Assembly: GCF_034661295.1 (NCBI RefSeq) | Contig: NZ_CP141062.1 | Coordinates: 1,860,001 to 1,924,000 of the forward strand | Source of the DNA: Faecalibacter sp. LW9 | GTDB taxonomy: Bacteria; Bacteroidota; Bacteroidia; Flavobacteriales; Weeksellaceae | Direction of reading: 5' to 3' | DNA: 64,000 nt | Part shown: piece by piece, positions 51,513-60,452 of the stretch | How positions within the stretch are numbered: position 1 is the first letter of the stretch | Layout: each line of letters starts with the position of its first letter | Notes under the pieces: generated by a model | Databases searched by the model: none | Told to the model about the DNA's origin: nothing | Seen by the model: only the letters and a program-made list of their open reading frames with translations | Translations under genes and position numbers: made by a program

Positions 51513-52874
51513 ATGAAATACGCAAATAATATATTAGAAACAATTGGTAACACGCCTTTAGTAAAATTAAACCATATTACTAAAGATTTACCTTGTACAG
51601 TTTTAGCAAAGGTTGAATATTTTAACCCAGGACATTCTTGTAAAGACCGTATGGCTTTAAAGATGGTTGAGGATGCTGAAAAAGACGGACGTTTAGTTCC
51701 AGGTGGTACAATTATCGAAGGTACTTCTGGAAATACAGGAATGGGATTAGCTTTAGCTGCAATTATCAAAGGTTATAAATTAATTTGTGTTATTACAGAT
51801 AAGCAATCTAAAGAGAAAATGGATATCTTACGTGCCGTAGGTGCGAAAGTAGTAGTTTGTCCAACAGATGTTGAGCCAACAGATCCACGTTCTTATTACT
51901 CAGTTTCTAAACGTTTAGCAGAAGAAACACCTAACGGATGGTATGTGAATCAATACGATAATCCATCGAATGCTTTAGCCAACTATGAGCAAACTGGACC
52001 AGAAATTTGGGAACAAACAGAAGGAAAAGTAACGCACTTTATCGTAGGTGTTGGAACAGGAGGAACAATTTCTGGAGTTGGAAAATACTTAAAAGAGCAA
52101 AATCCTAACGTTAAAGTATGGGGAGTTGATACTTACGGATCAGTTTTCAAAAAATATAAAGAGACTGGAATCTTCGACGAAAACGAGGTTTATTCTTATG
52201 TAACGGAAGGAATTGGTGAAGATATTTTACCAGAAAATGTAGATTTTGATATAATTGATGGTTTCACAAAAGTTACAGATAAAGATGCAGCGGTTTACAC
52301 GCGTCGTTTAGCATTAGAAGAAGGTTTATTTGTAGGGATGTCTTCTGGATCTGCGATTAAAGGATTATTACAAATGAAGGACGAATTTGGTCCAGACGAT
52401 GTTGTTGTTGTTTTATTCCACGATTCAGGTTCTCGTTACGTAGGTAAAATCTTTAATGACGATTGGATGCGCGATAGAGGTTACTTAGAAGATGAGGTTA
52501 AAACAGCTGCGGATTTAATTCAAGAGCACATCGACAAACCATTGGTAATTGCTCGTACTGAAGAATTAGCTTCTCATGCAATCGATCGTATGCGTCGTTT
52601 CAAAATCTCTCAAATTCCAGTGGTTGATATCAACGGATTTGCAGGTTCATTAGACGAATCAGATTTATTCCAAGCATTTATGCAAGATCCTAATGTAGCA
52701 GAAAAACCAATTCGTGAGATTATGGGTGCAGCTTATCCAATTGTAAAAGCAAATGCATCGGTTGAAGAAGTTTCTAAATTAATTACGAAGGAAAATCAAG
52801 CCGTATTGATTGAGTTAGAGAATGGTAAACACCATATCATTACAAAATACGATATTATCAATTCGATTAAATAA
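51513..52874 (+). CDS. Cystathionine beta-synthase (PLP enzyme with CBS domains)
   Basis: The 453-residue enzyme has a cysteine-synthase-like PLP fold with Lys44 in [10 protein letters not shown], the phosphate loop GTSGNTGMG and [16 protein letters not shown] pair of CBS domains covers about 335-453 ([41 protein letters not shown]). It should condense homocysteine with serine in transsulfuration. The CBS domains are regulatory modules, but their ligand is not known here. It lies 28 bases after the permease and 20 bases before lptB. Confidence 0.9.
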   Translation: MKYANNILETIGNTPLVKLNHITKDLPCTVLAKVEYFNPGHSCKDRMALKMVEDAEKDGRLVPGGTIIEGTSGNTGMGLALAAIIKGYKLICVITDKQSKEKMDILRAVGAKVVVCPTDVEPTDPRSYYSVSKRLAEETPNGWYVNQYDNPSNALANYEQTGPEIWEQTEGKVTHFIVGVGTGGTISGVGKYLKEQNPNVKVWGVDTYGSVFKKYKETGIFDENEVYSYVTEGIGEDILPENVDFDIIDGFTKVTDKDAAVYTRRLALEEGLFVGMSSGSAIKGLLQMKDEFGPDDVVVVLFHDSGSRYVGKIFNDDWMRDRGYLEDEVKTAADLIQEHIDKPLVIARTEELASHAIDRMRRFKISQIPVVDINGFAGSLDESDLFQAFMQDPNVAEKPIREIMGAAYPIVKANASVEEVSKLITKENQAVLIELENGKHHIITKYDIINSIK

Positions 52875-52894
52875 AAACGTATCTTTACGACGAT

Positions 52895-53629
52895 ATGGGA
52901 ATTGTATTAAGAGGAGAAAATTTAATTAAAGATTACGGCAAAAAACACGTCGTAAAAGGAGTTTCTTTCCAAGTAGAGCAAGGAGAAATTATTGGATTAT
53001 TAGGTCCGAATGGAGCAGGAAAAACAACATCATTTTATATGATTGTTGGTTTAGTTCAAGCGACACAAGGGCGTGTATTCTTGGATAAACACGATATTAC
53101 TAAAGATCCCATGTATAAGCGAGCGCAAAAAGGAATTGGTTACTTAGCGCAAGAAGCTTCGATTTTCCGTAAACTATCGGTGGAAGATAACATCAAATCG
53201 GTTTTACAATTCACTAAACTTTCGGCGAAAGAACAACAAATGAAAGTTGATGCTTTAATCGAGGAATTCTCATTAGAGCACGTTCGTCGTAATCGTGGAG
53301 ATTTATTATCTGGAGGTGAACGTCGTCGTTGCGAAATTGCACGATGTTTAGCAACTGAACCTAAGTTTATCTTATTGGATGAGCCATTTGCTGGAGTTGA
53401 CCCGATTGCCGTGGAAGATATTCAAAAAATTGTTCGTTCTTTAAAAGATAAGAATATTGGAATCTTAATTACCGACCACAACGTATCGCAAACATTAGCC
53501 ATTACCGATAAAACATATATTATGTTCGAAGGTAAAATCTTGAAATCTGGTTCGCCAGAAGAGTTGGCAAATGACCCTGATGTACGTCGTGTGTATTTAG
53601 GAGAAAACTTCACGTATCAACAGATTTAG
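52895..53629 (+). CDS. lptB: LPS export ABC transporter ATPase LptB
   Basis: The 244-residue ATPase powers LPS transport from the inner membrane with LptFG. It has Walker [11 protein letters not shown] loop [19 protein letters not shown] (highly typical of LptB), signature [17 protein letters not shown], Walker [20 protein letters not shown] and His switch [12 protein letters not shown]. LptF/G are not nearby. A terminator follows. Confidence 0.95.
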   Translation: MGIVLRGENLIKDYGKKHVVKGVSFQVEQGEIIGLLGPNGAGKTTSFYMIVGLVQATQGRVFLDKHDITKDPMYKRAQKGIGYLAQEASIFRKLSVEDNIKSVLQFTKLSAKEQQMKVDALIEEFSLEHVRRNRGDLLSGGERRRCEIARCLATEPKFILLDEPFAGVDPIAVEDIQKIVRSLKDKNIGILITDHNVSQTLAITDKTYIMFEGKILKSGSPEELANDPDVRRVYLGENFTYQQI

Positions 53630-53655
53630 AATTTATTTTAATTCATTTATATAGT

Positions 53656-53689
53656 AATCCCTTTAACTTTTGATTAAAGGGATTTTTTT
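53656..53689. terminator. Terminator of lptB
   Basis: The stem AATCCCTTTAA / TTAAAGGGATT is followed by seven T. It may also serve the convergent 73-aa gene. Confidence 0.85.
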
Positions 53690-53691
53690 AT

Positions 53692-53913
53692 TTAATTGGT
53701 TTTATACTGTTCTTTAAATTTCTTTAACCATTCATCTAATTCGTGGCGTTGCACATACAAACGTTTTTCTTCAGTATAACGAGGTGATGTGTAAAAGATC
53801 TCGTAGAAAGGCATACTGCCATTGCCTACTTTCTCGATTTTATTGACCACAATATTTAACTGTGCTAATTCGTTTTTGAAGTTTTGAAATTCGTCTAAAA
53901 CAGATGTTGTCAT
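53692..53913 (-). CDS. Small protein of unknown function, 73 aa
   Basis: This soluble charged protein has two helices (SVLDEFQNFKNELAQLN; ELDEWLKKFKEQYK) around a short beta segment (MPFYEIFYTSPRYTEEKRLYV). No signal or membrane helix and no known family. It stands alone between two terminators, which supports it as a separate transcription unit. Confidence 0.6.
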   Translation of the reverse strand: MTTSVLDEFQNFKNELAQLNIVVNKIEKVGNGSMPFYEIFYTSPRYTEEKRLYVQRHELDEWLKKFKEQYKTN

Positions 53914-53957
53914 TTTTTTGAAAGTTTTTAGTAATGGCTAAGATAAAAATTGTCCAT

Positions 53958-53992
53958 AAAAAAAGCTGAAAACCAATTTTGATTTTCAGCTT
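53958..53992 (-). terminator. Terminator of the THX gene
   Basis: On the minus strand AAGCTGAAAA / TTTTCAGCTT is followed by seven T, 16 bases after the stop. Confidence 0.8.
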
Positions 53993-54007
53993 AAAAATTC
54001 TAAAATC

Positions 54008-54142
54008 TTACGCTTTTTTAGACTCCTTTACTTCTGGTTGATCTACATCATCAACATATCGGTAAACTTTGCGAGGACGAGTCTTTCCGTATGATCCATT
54101 AACAATTTTTCCTCGACGTGTCTTCTTATCTCCTTTTCCCAT
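54008..54142 (-). CDS. 30S ribosomal protein THX (bS31-like)
   Basis: This 44-codon gene translates as MGKGDKKTRRGKIVNGSYGK, continuing TRPRKVYRYVDDVDQPEVKESKKA. The start matches the short basic ribosomal protein THX, where GKGDxKTRRGKI and G-SYGKTRP are nearly invariant. THX sits at the head of the 30S subunit. The acidic tail is longer than in Thermus, as in other Flavobacteriia. It has its own terminator. Confidence 0.93.
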   Translation of the reverse strand: MGKGDKKTRRGKIVNGSYGKTRPRKVYRYVDDVDQPEVKESKKA

Positions 54143-54221
54143 TGTGAGTTTGTTTAAAGTGAATAATAAACTTTCGATAGGTTAAATATAGTCGCTTTCA
54201 TGGATAAAACCAAATTCTTCT

Positions 54222-54229
54222 TATTTTTG
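54222..54229 (+). promoter_or_regulatory. -7 box of the bestrophin gene
   Basis: TATTTTTG matches TAnnTTTG, 25 bases before ATG 54255. Confidence 0.5.
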
Positions 54230-54254
54230 AGTCAAACGATTATTGAATAATATA

Positions 54255-55151
54255 ATGAAAATTTATAACTCAAGAGAATGGCTGAGCGCTGTCACTAAAA
54301 TTCACCAATCGGATACTTTCCGAAAATTAATTCCGTATATCATTCTGATGGGGTGTTATGCATTTGTAGTGGCTTATATCGAATTGAATTATATCAATCT
54401 CAGGGAAAAATCTTGGTTAAAAGAAATTACAACTGTACATTCGTTATTGGGTTTTGTGATCTCTATGCTTTTGGTATTTCGAACAAATTCGGCATATGAT
54501 CGTTGGTGGGAAGGCCGTAAACAATGGGGAACATTGACTAATATCTCACGTACTTTCGCCATGAAAATGGATAGTATTTTGCCATCAGATGATCACGAAA
54601 ATCGCGACTTCTTTCAAACAATGATTCCAATGTTTTCAAAATCACTGTTTTCCTTTCTTCGAAGTGATTATTCGACTTTTATGTTGGATGAAGACCGTTT
54701 TGAGTCGTTTGATTTACAATCCAAGCATGGACCTAATCAAGTGAATCGATTAATGTACAATAAAATCAATGAGTTGCATCAAAATGGATTGCTGACCGGT
54801 GATCAATTGATTGTTCTGGACAAAGAATTGACTGATTTTAATAATGTTTGTGGCGCTTGTGAACGAATCAAAAATACGCCTATCCCATATTCATACAGTT
54901 CATTTATCAAAAAATTTATCGTGTTATATGTCGTAACTTTGCCTATCGGATTAGTATTTTCAATGGGATACTTTGTCGCAATTGCTGTTCCATTTATTTT
55001 TTATGTTTTAGCTTCTTTAGAATTAATTGCTGAGTCAATTGAAGAACCCTTTGGAACAGATTCAGATGATTTACCGATTGAACAAATTACCCTTAATATC
55101 GAAAAACATGTTGGCGAAATTTTGAATGAGCGACATATTATGGCACAATAA
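54255..55151 (+). CDS. Bestrophin-family ion channel
   Basis: The start is ATG 54255 (MKIYNSREWL), giving 298 residues; the TTG at 54243 is less likely. It has four membrane helices: LIPYIILMGCYAFVVAYI, SLLGFVISMLLVF, FIVLYVVTLPIGLVFSMGYF and VAIAVPFIFYVLASLELIAESIEEPFG. The segment FRTNSAYDRWWEGRKQWG is the family signature. Bacterial bestrophins are pentameric channels, cation-selective in the one characterised case. The neck motif IPYSYSSFIK is present. A small charged-protein gene follows 18 bases later. Confidence 0.9.
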   Translation: MKIYNSREWLSAVTKIHQSDTFRKLIPYIILMGCYAFVVAYIELNYINLREKSWLKEITTVHSLLGFVISMLLVFRTNSAYDRWWEGRKQWGTLTNISRTFAMKMDSILPSDDHENRDFFQTMIPMFSKSLFSFLRSDYSTFMLDEDRFESFDLQSKHGPNQVNRLMYNKINELHQNGLLTGDQLIVLDKELTDFNNVCGACERIKNTPIPYSYSSFIKKFIVLYVVTLPIGLVFSMGYFVAIAVPFIFYVLASLELIAESIEEPFGTDSDDLPIEQITLNIEKHVGEILNERHIMAQ

Positions 55152-55169
55152 CCCTTTAGATTTACAGCG

Positions 55170-55325
55170 ATGAGTAGAAATACAGATGCAAATAAAAAAT
55201 TGCATAAAAAGAAATTGGATCAAAAAAAACGTAAAGCACAAGAAGCAGAGGCTGAACGTAAGGCGCGATTAAAAAGCATCAATCAACAATTTAACGAAAA
55301 AAACAAACCAACGAACGAAGAATAA
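55170..55325 (+). CDS. Small highly charged protein, 51 aa
   Basis: ATG 55170 to TAA 55325 reads MSRNTDANKKLHKKKLDQKK and continues RKAQEAEAERKARLKSINQQF. It is almost entirely one helix of Lys, Arg, Glu and Gln, able to form a coiled coil or bind nucleic acid. It ends three bases before sbcD. No known family; the tight spacing on both sides and lack of stops support a real gene. Confidence 0.6.
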   Translation: MSRNTDANKKLHKKKLDQKKRKAQEAEAERKARLKSINQQFNEKNKPTNEE

Positions 55326-55328
55326 TTT

Positions 55329-56534
55329 ATGAAGATTCTACATACGGCCTATTGGCATTTAGGAAAAAGACTTGACCATTTTTCTCGACTTGAGGAACAA
55401 AAATTAATAATGGATGAGATTGTTCAAATAGCAGATGAACAAAATGTAGATTTAGTTTTGATTGCAGGGGATTTATTTGACACCTTTAATCCGAGTGTAG
55501 AGGCGGTAGAATTATTTTATAAAACCCTAAAACGTTTGGCTAAAAATGGACAACGTCCTGTGGTAGCGATTGGCGGAAATCATGATTCTCCTGATCGTAT
55601 TGATGCACCCGATCCATTAGCCCGCGAATGTGGAATTATTTTAATTGGTCATCCAAACGCTGTGATTTCACCATTTGCCTTAGAAACTTTTAAGATTACC
55701 CATTCGGATGAAGGTTTTCTCGAAATGAAATTGAATCATGTCTCTTATCCAATCCGAATTGTGCATACAGCTTATGCCAACGAGATTCGATTAAAGCAAT
55801 TTTTCGGAGAAGAAAAAGAGAAAGAATTGAATCGAGTTTTGCAAGAAAAATGGGGACAAATTGCAAATCTATATTGTGATGAAAAAGGTGTCAATCTGTT
55901 AATGGCACATTTGTATATGAACAAACGCGGTGCTGGATTATTAGAAGAACCAGAGGGGGAGAAACCGATTAAAATTGGGAATGCCGATATGGTGTATTCG
56001 GATGGGATTCCTGCACAAATTCAATATTCAGCTTTAGGACATTTGCATGGTTACAATAATGTGGGTACGACCGAAAAACCTGTGGTTTATTCGTCTTCAC
56101 CATTATGCTATAGTTTCAGTGAAGCGGGGCAAACGAAATATGTATCGATTATAGAAGCTGTACCTAATCAACCAGTTCAATTTGAAGCCATTCCTTTAAA
56201 GAATGGTCGTGCATTAGTACGTAAAACATTTGATAAGGTTGAAAGTGCTGTCGAATGGTTAAGAGATAATCCTTATACTTTAGTCGAATTAACAATAGAG
56301 AGTGATACTTTCCTTAAAGCGGAAGATCGAAAATTAATTTATCAATCCCATGATGGAATCATCCATTTGATCCCTAAAATTAAGAATCAAATGAAGGAAG
56401 ATTTGGTGTATAAAGAAATTAACTTAAATCAAGATATGAAAGATTTATTCAAAGATTATTTCAAATCGAAGAATGCCAATCAGGAACCGAATGATGAAAT
56501 AATGGATTTGTTTAACGAAATTTTAAATGCCTAA
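55329..56534 (+). CDS. sbcD: Exonuclease subunit SbcD with an altered metal-binding residue
   Basis: SbcD is the Mre11-type nuclease of the SbcCD complex that opens hairpins and processes DNA ends. The 401-residue protein has the calcineurin-type phosphoesterase motifs: GDLFD, GGNHDS, MAHLY and LGHLHGYN. Motif I should read HTADWHLGKR, but here residue 8 is Tyr (TAT) in place of the metal-coordinating Asp (GAT), a one-base change. The rest of the protein is intact. If real, nuclease activity should be lost or crippled. It overlaps no gene and sbcC follows after three bases. Confidence 0.92.
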   Translation: MKILHTAYWHLGKRLDHFSRLEEQKLIMDEIVQIADEQNVDLVLIAGDLFDTFNPSVEAVELFYKTLKRLAKNGQRPVVAIGGNHDSPDRIDAPDPLARECGIILIGHPNAVISPFALETFKITHSDEGFLEMKLNHVSYPIRIVHTAYANEIRLKQFFGEEKEKELNRVLQEKWGQIANLYCDEKGVNLLMAHLYMNKRGAGLLEEPEGEKPIKIGNADMVYSDGIPAQIQYSALGHLHGYNNVGTTEKPVVYSSSPLCYSFSEAGQTKYVSIIEAVPNQPVQFEAIPLKNGRALVRKTFDKVESAVEWLRDNPYTLVELTIESDTFLKAEDRKLIYQSHDGIIHLIPKIKNQMKEDLVYKEINLNQDMKDLFKDYFKSKNANQEPNDEIMDLFNEILNA

Positions 56535-56537
56535 GCT

Positions 56538-59500
56538 ATGATTCCAGTTCAACTGACAATAGAAGGTTTATATTCTTATCAACAACGACAAACAATCCAA
56601 TTTGATGATTTAATCGATGCGGGATTATTCGGTATTTTTGGAGCCGTTGGTTCAGGGAAATCCTCTATTTTAGAAGCAATTACCTTTGCTTTATATGGTG
56701 AAACAGAACGTTTGAATGCGAGAGAAAAACGCTCGTATAATATGATGAATCTAAAATCGAATGTATCTTATATCGAATTCGATTTTTTGAATCATGAAGA
56801 TAAATTATTTCGTATCACCAGAGAGTTTAAACGAAATTCGAAACGATTTGAAGAGATCAAAGCACCTACAGTCGTTTTTTATGAAAAGGTTAATGAGCAA
56901 TGGATTCCATTGGATCATAGTAATGCTGAGCGTATTATAGGTTTAAGTTATGCCAATTTCAAACGAACAATCATCATTCCTCAAGGTCAATTCAAAGAAT
57001 TTATTGAGTTAGGTGCAACTGATCGTACAAAGATGATGAAAGAAATTTTTAATCTTCATAAATACGATTTACAAGAGAATGCGGCAAAATTAGCCAAAGA
57101 AAATCAAGCCGAATTACATAAAATCGAAGGAAAACTTCAAGGTTTTGAAGCGGTTTCTTTAGAAATCATTCAAGAAAATCAAAATCAATTAAAAATTGAA
57201 GAAGGGCAATATGAAACCGTATTAAAAGAATTTAATGCTGTGAATGAATCCTTTCAACGTTTAAAAGCGTTGAAATTAGATGTTGAATCTTTAAAAGCGA
57301 AGAAAATTCAATTTGATCAATTGCATGGTCAAAAAGAATCCATGGATCAACAACAATTAGCATTAGAGCGTTATGAAAAACTTTATCATGCCTTTCACCA
57401 ACTGTTAATTGATCAAGTTAAATTGCAACAAGCAAAAAAAGAAGATGAAAATGCTTTAACGCAACAGCAACTACAAAACGAACAAATAGAAAACCAAATC
57501 AAAGAAGTGACACTTCAATTAAAAGCCATTCAAAAAGATTTTGAAGCTTTGGCTGACAAACGAGTGGAAGAAAATGATTTGGAACTTATTATTCAAAATT
57601 TAATTTTTTCGAAAGAAATTGAAAAATTAAAAGAGCGTACATCAAATGGAAGTAAAGAAGTTGAAAAAGTTCAACATCATCAAAAGTCAATTGAGGAACA
57701 ATTAAAATTGAATGAAATGGAATTCAGTCAGTTGAATCAACAACGATTAGATCCACAAATTTTAATGGCAGTTGATCATTGGTTTACAAAAAATAATTCC
57801 ATTCAAGAAGCCTTCAAATTACAAACGAAAAAAATTGAACAATTCAAAGAACAAGCAGATCAGTTGACATCATTTTTTGAGGCTGAAAATATTAATATGG
57901 ATACGGTTGAAGCTGATTTCGAAGTTTTAAAAGAGAATTTAGCAAAAAATAAAACCACTTTACAGCAACAAAAGAGTGAGGTTGAAGTTCAGCAAAAATT
58001 GGCTCATTTCGCACATAATCTACATGATGGTGATGCCTGCCCGTTATGTGGTTCATTAGAACATCCTCATATTGTAGAAATGAATGATGTCACGGCATCT
58101 TTGGAGGCTGTAAAAGCTGAAATTCAAGCCATAGAATTAAAACAAGAAGAAATTCAGAAAAGACACACGTTAATTCAACAAAAGTGTTATCAATTTCAAT
58201 TGGTTCAACAACAATTGGATCAAGAGAAACGAAGATTAATAGAAATAGAAGAAGAAAGGAATGTACACATCAAAACGTTCGAATGGAAAGAATTTGATGC
58301 GAATAATTATGAAATTTTTCATTCTAAAAAAGAGGAAGCTTTAGCTTTAAACCAAACATTAGAAAATAAAAATCAAGCGATTACCTTATTACGCGAGCAA
58401 TTGGATAAAGCTCGTTCCGATGTAGAAAAGTTCCAAAAATATTTGGAAAACTTTAAATTAGAAGAAGCTGAAAAAGCGAGTCAAATCAAACAAAATATTT
58501 CGCATTTAAAAATCTTACGTTTTGACGACTTTGTTCAAGAAGAAAGTGATGAGGTTAAAATTCAATTGGATCAGTTAAAGGCATTCAATCAAAAGATTGA
58601 AAAAGAGTATCAATTGTACCAGCTTCAGCTTAATGATTTGAATCCGAAATTGGCAGCACAACAAACTTCGATTGCTTTGTTGAAACAACGTATCGAAGAT
58701 CAAAAAGTGGAAGAACAAACCCTTTATAAAACGATAGAGACCACGCTAAAAGAAATGAATTTAGAGTCTATCGACGAAGTTAAAATCATTCTTGATCAAA
58801 AATTAGATGTATTGACGCTTCGAAAAAGAATGGAAGAATTTAGAATTCAATATGAAACTCTAAAAAATTCTATTGTGGAATTAGAACAGAAGTTAGAAAA
58901 TCTTTCATTTGATGAGAATATCTTCGAAGAACAGCAGCAGTTATTTTCTCAAGCGGAAGAAAAGTTAAAATATACCAATGAATTGGTTATTAATCGTAAA
59001 ACTGAAATTGCCCGATTATCTAAAGCGTATGAGGATAAAAAAGAAATTTTAGAAGTACAGCATCAGCTTCAAAAACGAGCAGATTTGCTTAAGTTATTTG
59101 GTAATATGTTTAAAGGTGCTGGGTTTGTGCAATATGTTTCATCAATATATTTAAAACAATTGTGCGAAAATGCCAATGTACGTTTCCATCGCATGACCAG
59201 AAACCAATTGAGTTTACAAATCAATGAAAACCATGATTTTGAAATCATTGATTATTTAAATGAAGGACGACCACGAAGTGTAAAAACATTATCGGGAGGA
59301 CAAGCTTTCCAAGTCTCATTAAGTTTGGCATTGGCATTAGCTGAAAGTGTTCAAACCAATTTAAAAGCAGGAAGAAATTTCTTTTTTATTGACGAAGGTT
59401 TTGGAACACAAGATGGAGATGCTGTAAATATCGTTTTTGAAACGCTAAATCATTTGCATAAAGAGAACCGTATTGTAGGAATTATATCTCACGTGGAAGA

Positions 59501-59576
59501 GTTGAAAGAACGAATTCCAGTAGCATTAAATATTGTCAAAGACGAAGAAAAAGGAAGTCAAATTGAAGTGATTTAA
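56538..59576 (+). CDS. sbcC: SbcC, SMC-like ATPase subunit of the SbcCD nuclease
   Basis: The 1012-residue Rad50-type ATPase has Walker A GAVGSGKSSILEAITFALYGE at about 35, a Q loop PQGQFKEF, and two long coiled-coil arms rich in Gln, Glu and Lys (about 200-490 and 520-800). The zinc hook CPLCG is near 500. ATPase signature LSGGQAFQVSLSLALALAES and Walker B FFFIDEGFGTQD close the protein. All motifs are intact, unlike the partner SbcD. Confidence 0.95.
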   Translation: MIPVQLTIEGLYSYQQRQTIQFDDLIDAGLFGIFGAVGSGKSSILEAITFALYGETERLNAREKRSYNMMNLKSNVSYIEFDFLNHEDKLFRITREFKRNSKRFEEIKAPTVVFYEKVNEQWIPLDHSNAERIIGLSYANFKRTIIIPQGQFKEFIELGATDRTKMMKEIFNLHKYDLQENAAKLAKENQAELHKIEGKLQGFEAVSLEIIQENQNQLKIEEGQYETVLKEFNAVNESFQRLKALKLDVESLKAKKIQFDQLHGQKESMDQQQLALERYEKLYHAFHQLLIDQVKLQQAKKEDENALTQQQLQNEQIENQIKEVTLQLKAIQKDFEALADKRVEENDLELIIQNLIFSKEIEKLKERTSNGSKEVEKVQHHQKSIEEQLKLNEMEFSQLNQQRLDPQILMAVDHWFTKNNSIQEAFKLQTKKIEQFKEQADQLTSFFEAENINMDTVEADFEVLKENLAKNKTTLQQQKSEVEVQQKLAHFAHNLHDGDACPLCGSLEHPHIVEMNDVTASLEAVKAEIQAIELKQEEIQKRHTLIQQKCYQFQLVQQQLDQEKRRLIEIEEERNVHIKTFEWKEFDANNYEIFHSKKEEALALNQTLENKNQAITLLREQLDKARSDVEKFQKYLENFKLEEAEKASQIKQNISHLKILRFDDFVQEESDEVKIQLDQLKAFNQKIEKEYQLYQLQLNDLNPKLAAQQTSIALLKQRIEDQKVEEQTLYKTIETTLKEMNLESIDEVKIILDQKLDVLTLRKRMEEFRIQYETLKNSIVELEQKLENLSFDENIFEEQQQLFSQAEEKLKYTNELVINRKTEIARLSKAYEDKKEILEVQHQLQKRADLLKLFGNMFKGAGFVQYVSSIYLKQLCENANVRFHRMTRNQLSLQINENHDFEIIDYLNEGRPRSVKTLSGGQAFQVSLSLALALAESVQTNLKAGRNFFFIDEGFGTQDGDAVNIVFETLNHLHKENRIVGIISHVEELKERIPVALNIVKDEEKGSQIEVI

Positions 59577-59594
59577 AAATTTGGTATAGTTTTG
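59563..59594 (+). promoter_or_regulatory. Promoter of a 38-aa ORF
   Basis: TTG at 59563-59565 and TAGTTTTG at 59587-59594 are 21 bases apart, overlapping the end of sbcC. Confidence 0.5.
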
Positions 59595-59630
59595 GTTTTT
59601 AAAGGGTTACAACTTAATGAAAACCATCCT

Positions 59631-59747
59631 ATGAATACAATAATTAGAAGACAAGATTTAGTTCAATTGCTGATGAATACAGGAACTGAAGTAAAGATCG
59701 AAGAATATTTAAATGCTTTGTTTAACAGCATAGAAGCTGTAAATTAA
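59631..59747 (+). CDS. Candidate small protein, 38 aa
   Basis: ATG 59631 to TAA 59747 reads MNTIIRRQDLVQLLMNTGTE and continues VKIEEYLNALFNSIEAVN. It is mostly helical and amphipathic. A consensus promoter lies 37 bases upstream, and a terminator follows after nine bases, so it forms a complete one-gene unit. No family was recognised, and the ORF could be chance. Confidence 0.5.
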   Translation: MNTIIRRQDLVQLLMNTGTEVKIEEYLNALFNSIEAVN

Positions 59748-59756
59748 GACATAAAA

Positions 59757-59792
59757 AAATCCCTAACGCGAAAAAGGTGTTGGGGATTTTCT
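59757..59792 (+). terminator. Terminator of the 38-aa ORF
   Basis: The stem AAAATCCCTAAC / GTTGGGGATTTT (one mismatch) is followed by T. Confidence 0.65.
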
Positions 59793-59809
59793 ATTGATAT
59801 TTAATTTTT

Positions 59810-60193
59810 TTATCCAAATAAAACGTGGTAGACATCACTATGATTTCGAGGAATGTTACGACATTCAAATCCGCCGGGTTGGGGAATCACTTCAATCAAA
59901 TCAAACGATTTACAACTTTTAGGTAGTCCTTTAAAAAATAAAGTAAAATTTAAAGAAGAACCTTGTGGAATATGTGTCCAATGAGGATACATGGTAATTC
60001 CTTCTGCATGAATCAAAGGATAACGAATACCCGTAAAATTATCAATGATGTAAGTGGATTTCCAAATACGTGCAGCATCTGCAAATTCAGTACAATCCAT
60101 ATGGCAATGAACAATAACTTGCGATTCTTCCTCGATATTCGTTAAAAGCTCAGTCGCAATAAAAATTTCTTTTTCTAATTCAACTTCAGCCAT
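59810..60193 (-). CDS. Protein of unknown function, 127 aa
   Basis: This soluble protein is likely a beta-sandwich: VIVHCHMDCTEFADAARIWKSTYIIDN, then MYPHWTHIPQGSSLNFTLFFKGLPKSCKSFDLIEVIPQPGGF. The PxG-type turn followed by FTLIF-GLPKSCxxFDL is shared by unnamed Flavobacteriia proteins. No function is known. It is one base after the VF530 gene, so the pair is co-transcribed. Confidence 0.65.
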   Translation of the reverse strand: MAEVELEKEIFIATELLTNIEEESQVIVHCHMDCTEFADAARIWKSTYIIDNFTGIRYPLIHAEGITMYPHWTHIPQGSSLNFTLFFKGLPKSCKSFDLIEVIPQPGGFECRNIPRNHSDVYHVLFG

Positions 60194-60194
60194 T

Positions 60195-60410
60195 TTACTT
60201 GATTTTTTTTAGATATAATTCTTCCACTTTTTTACGTGCCCAATCGGTTTTACGCAAAAATTTAAGCGAAGATTTTAGGCTTGGATTTTCATTAAAGCAT
60301 TTGATATTAATTTCTCGGCCTAAACCTTCCCATCCGCCATAATACAATACCAAAGCTTCAATAATATCATCTAAACGTTTACCATGCAATGGATTGTTCT
60401 TTTGCTCCAT
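60195..60410 (-). CDS. VF530-family DNA-binding protein (DUF2132)
   Basis: The 71-residue protein reads [56 protein letters not shown], the whole VF530 domain. It is a small alpha-helical fold reported to bind DNA; its cellular role is not known. It is upstream of the 127-aa gene with a one-base gap. Confidence 0.85.
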   Translation of the reverse strand: MEQKNNPLHGKRLDDIIEALVLYYGGWEGLGREINIKCFNENPSLKSSLKFLRKTDWARKKVEELYLKKIK

Positions 60411-60452
60411 AAAAATTAATTAAGTCACAAAATTACAAAATATTCTTGAGGG

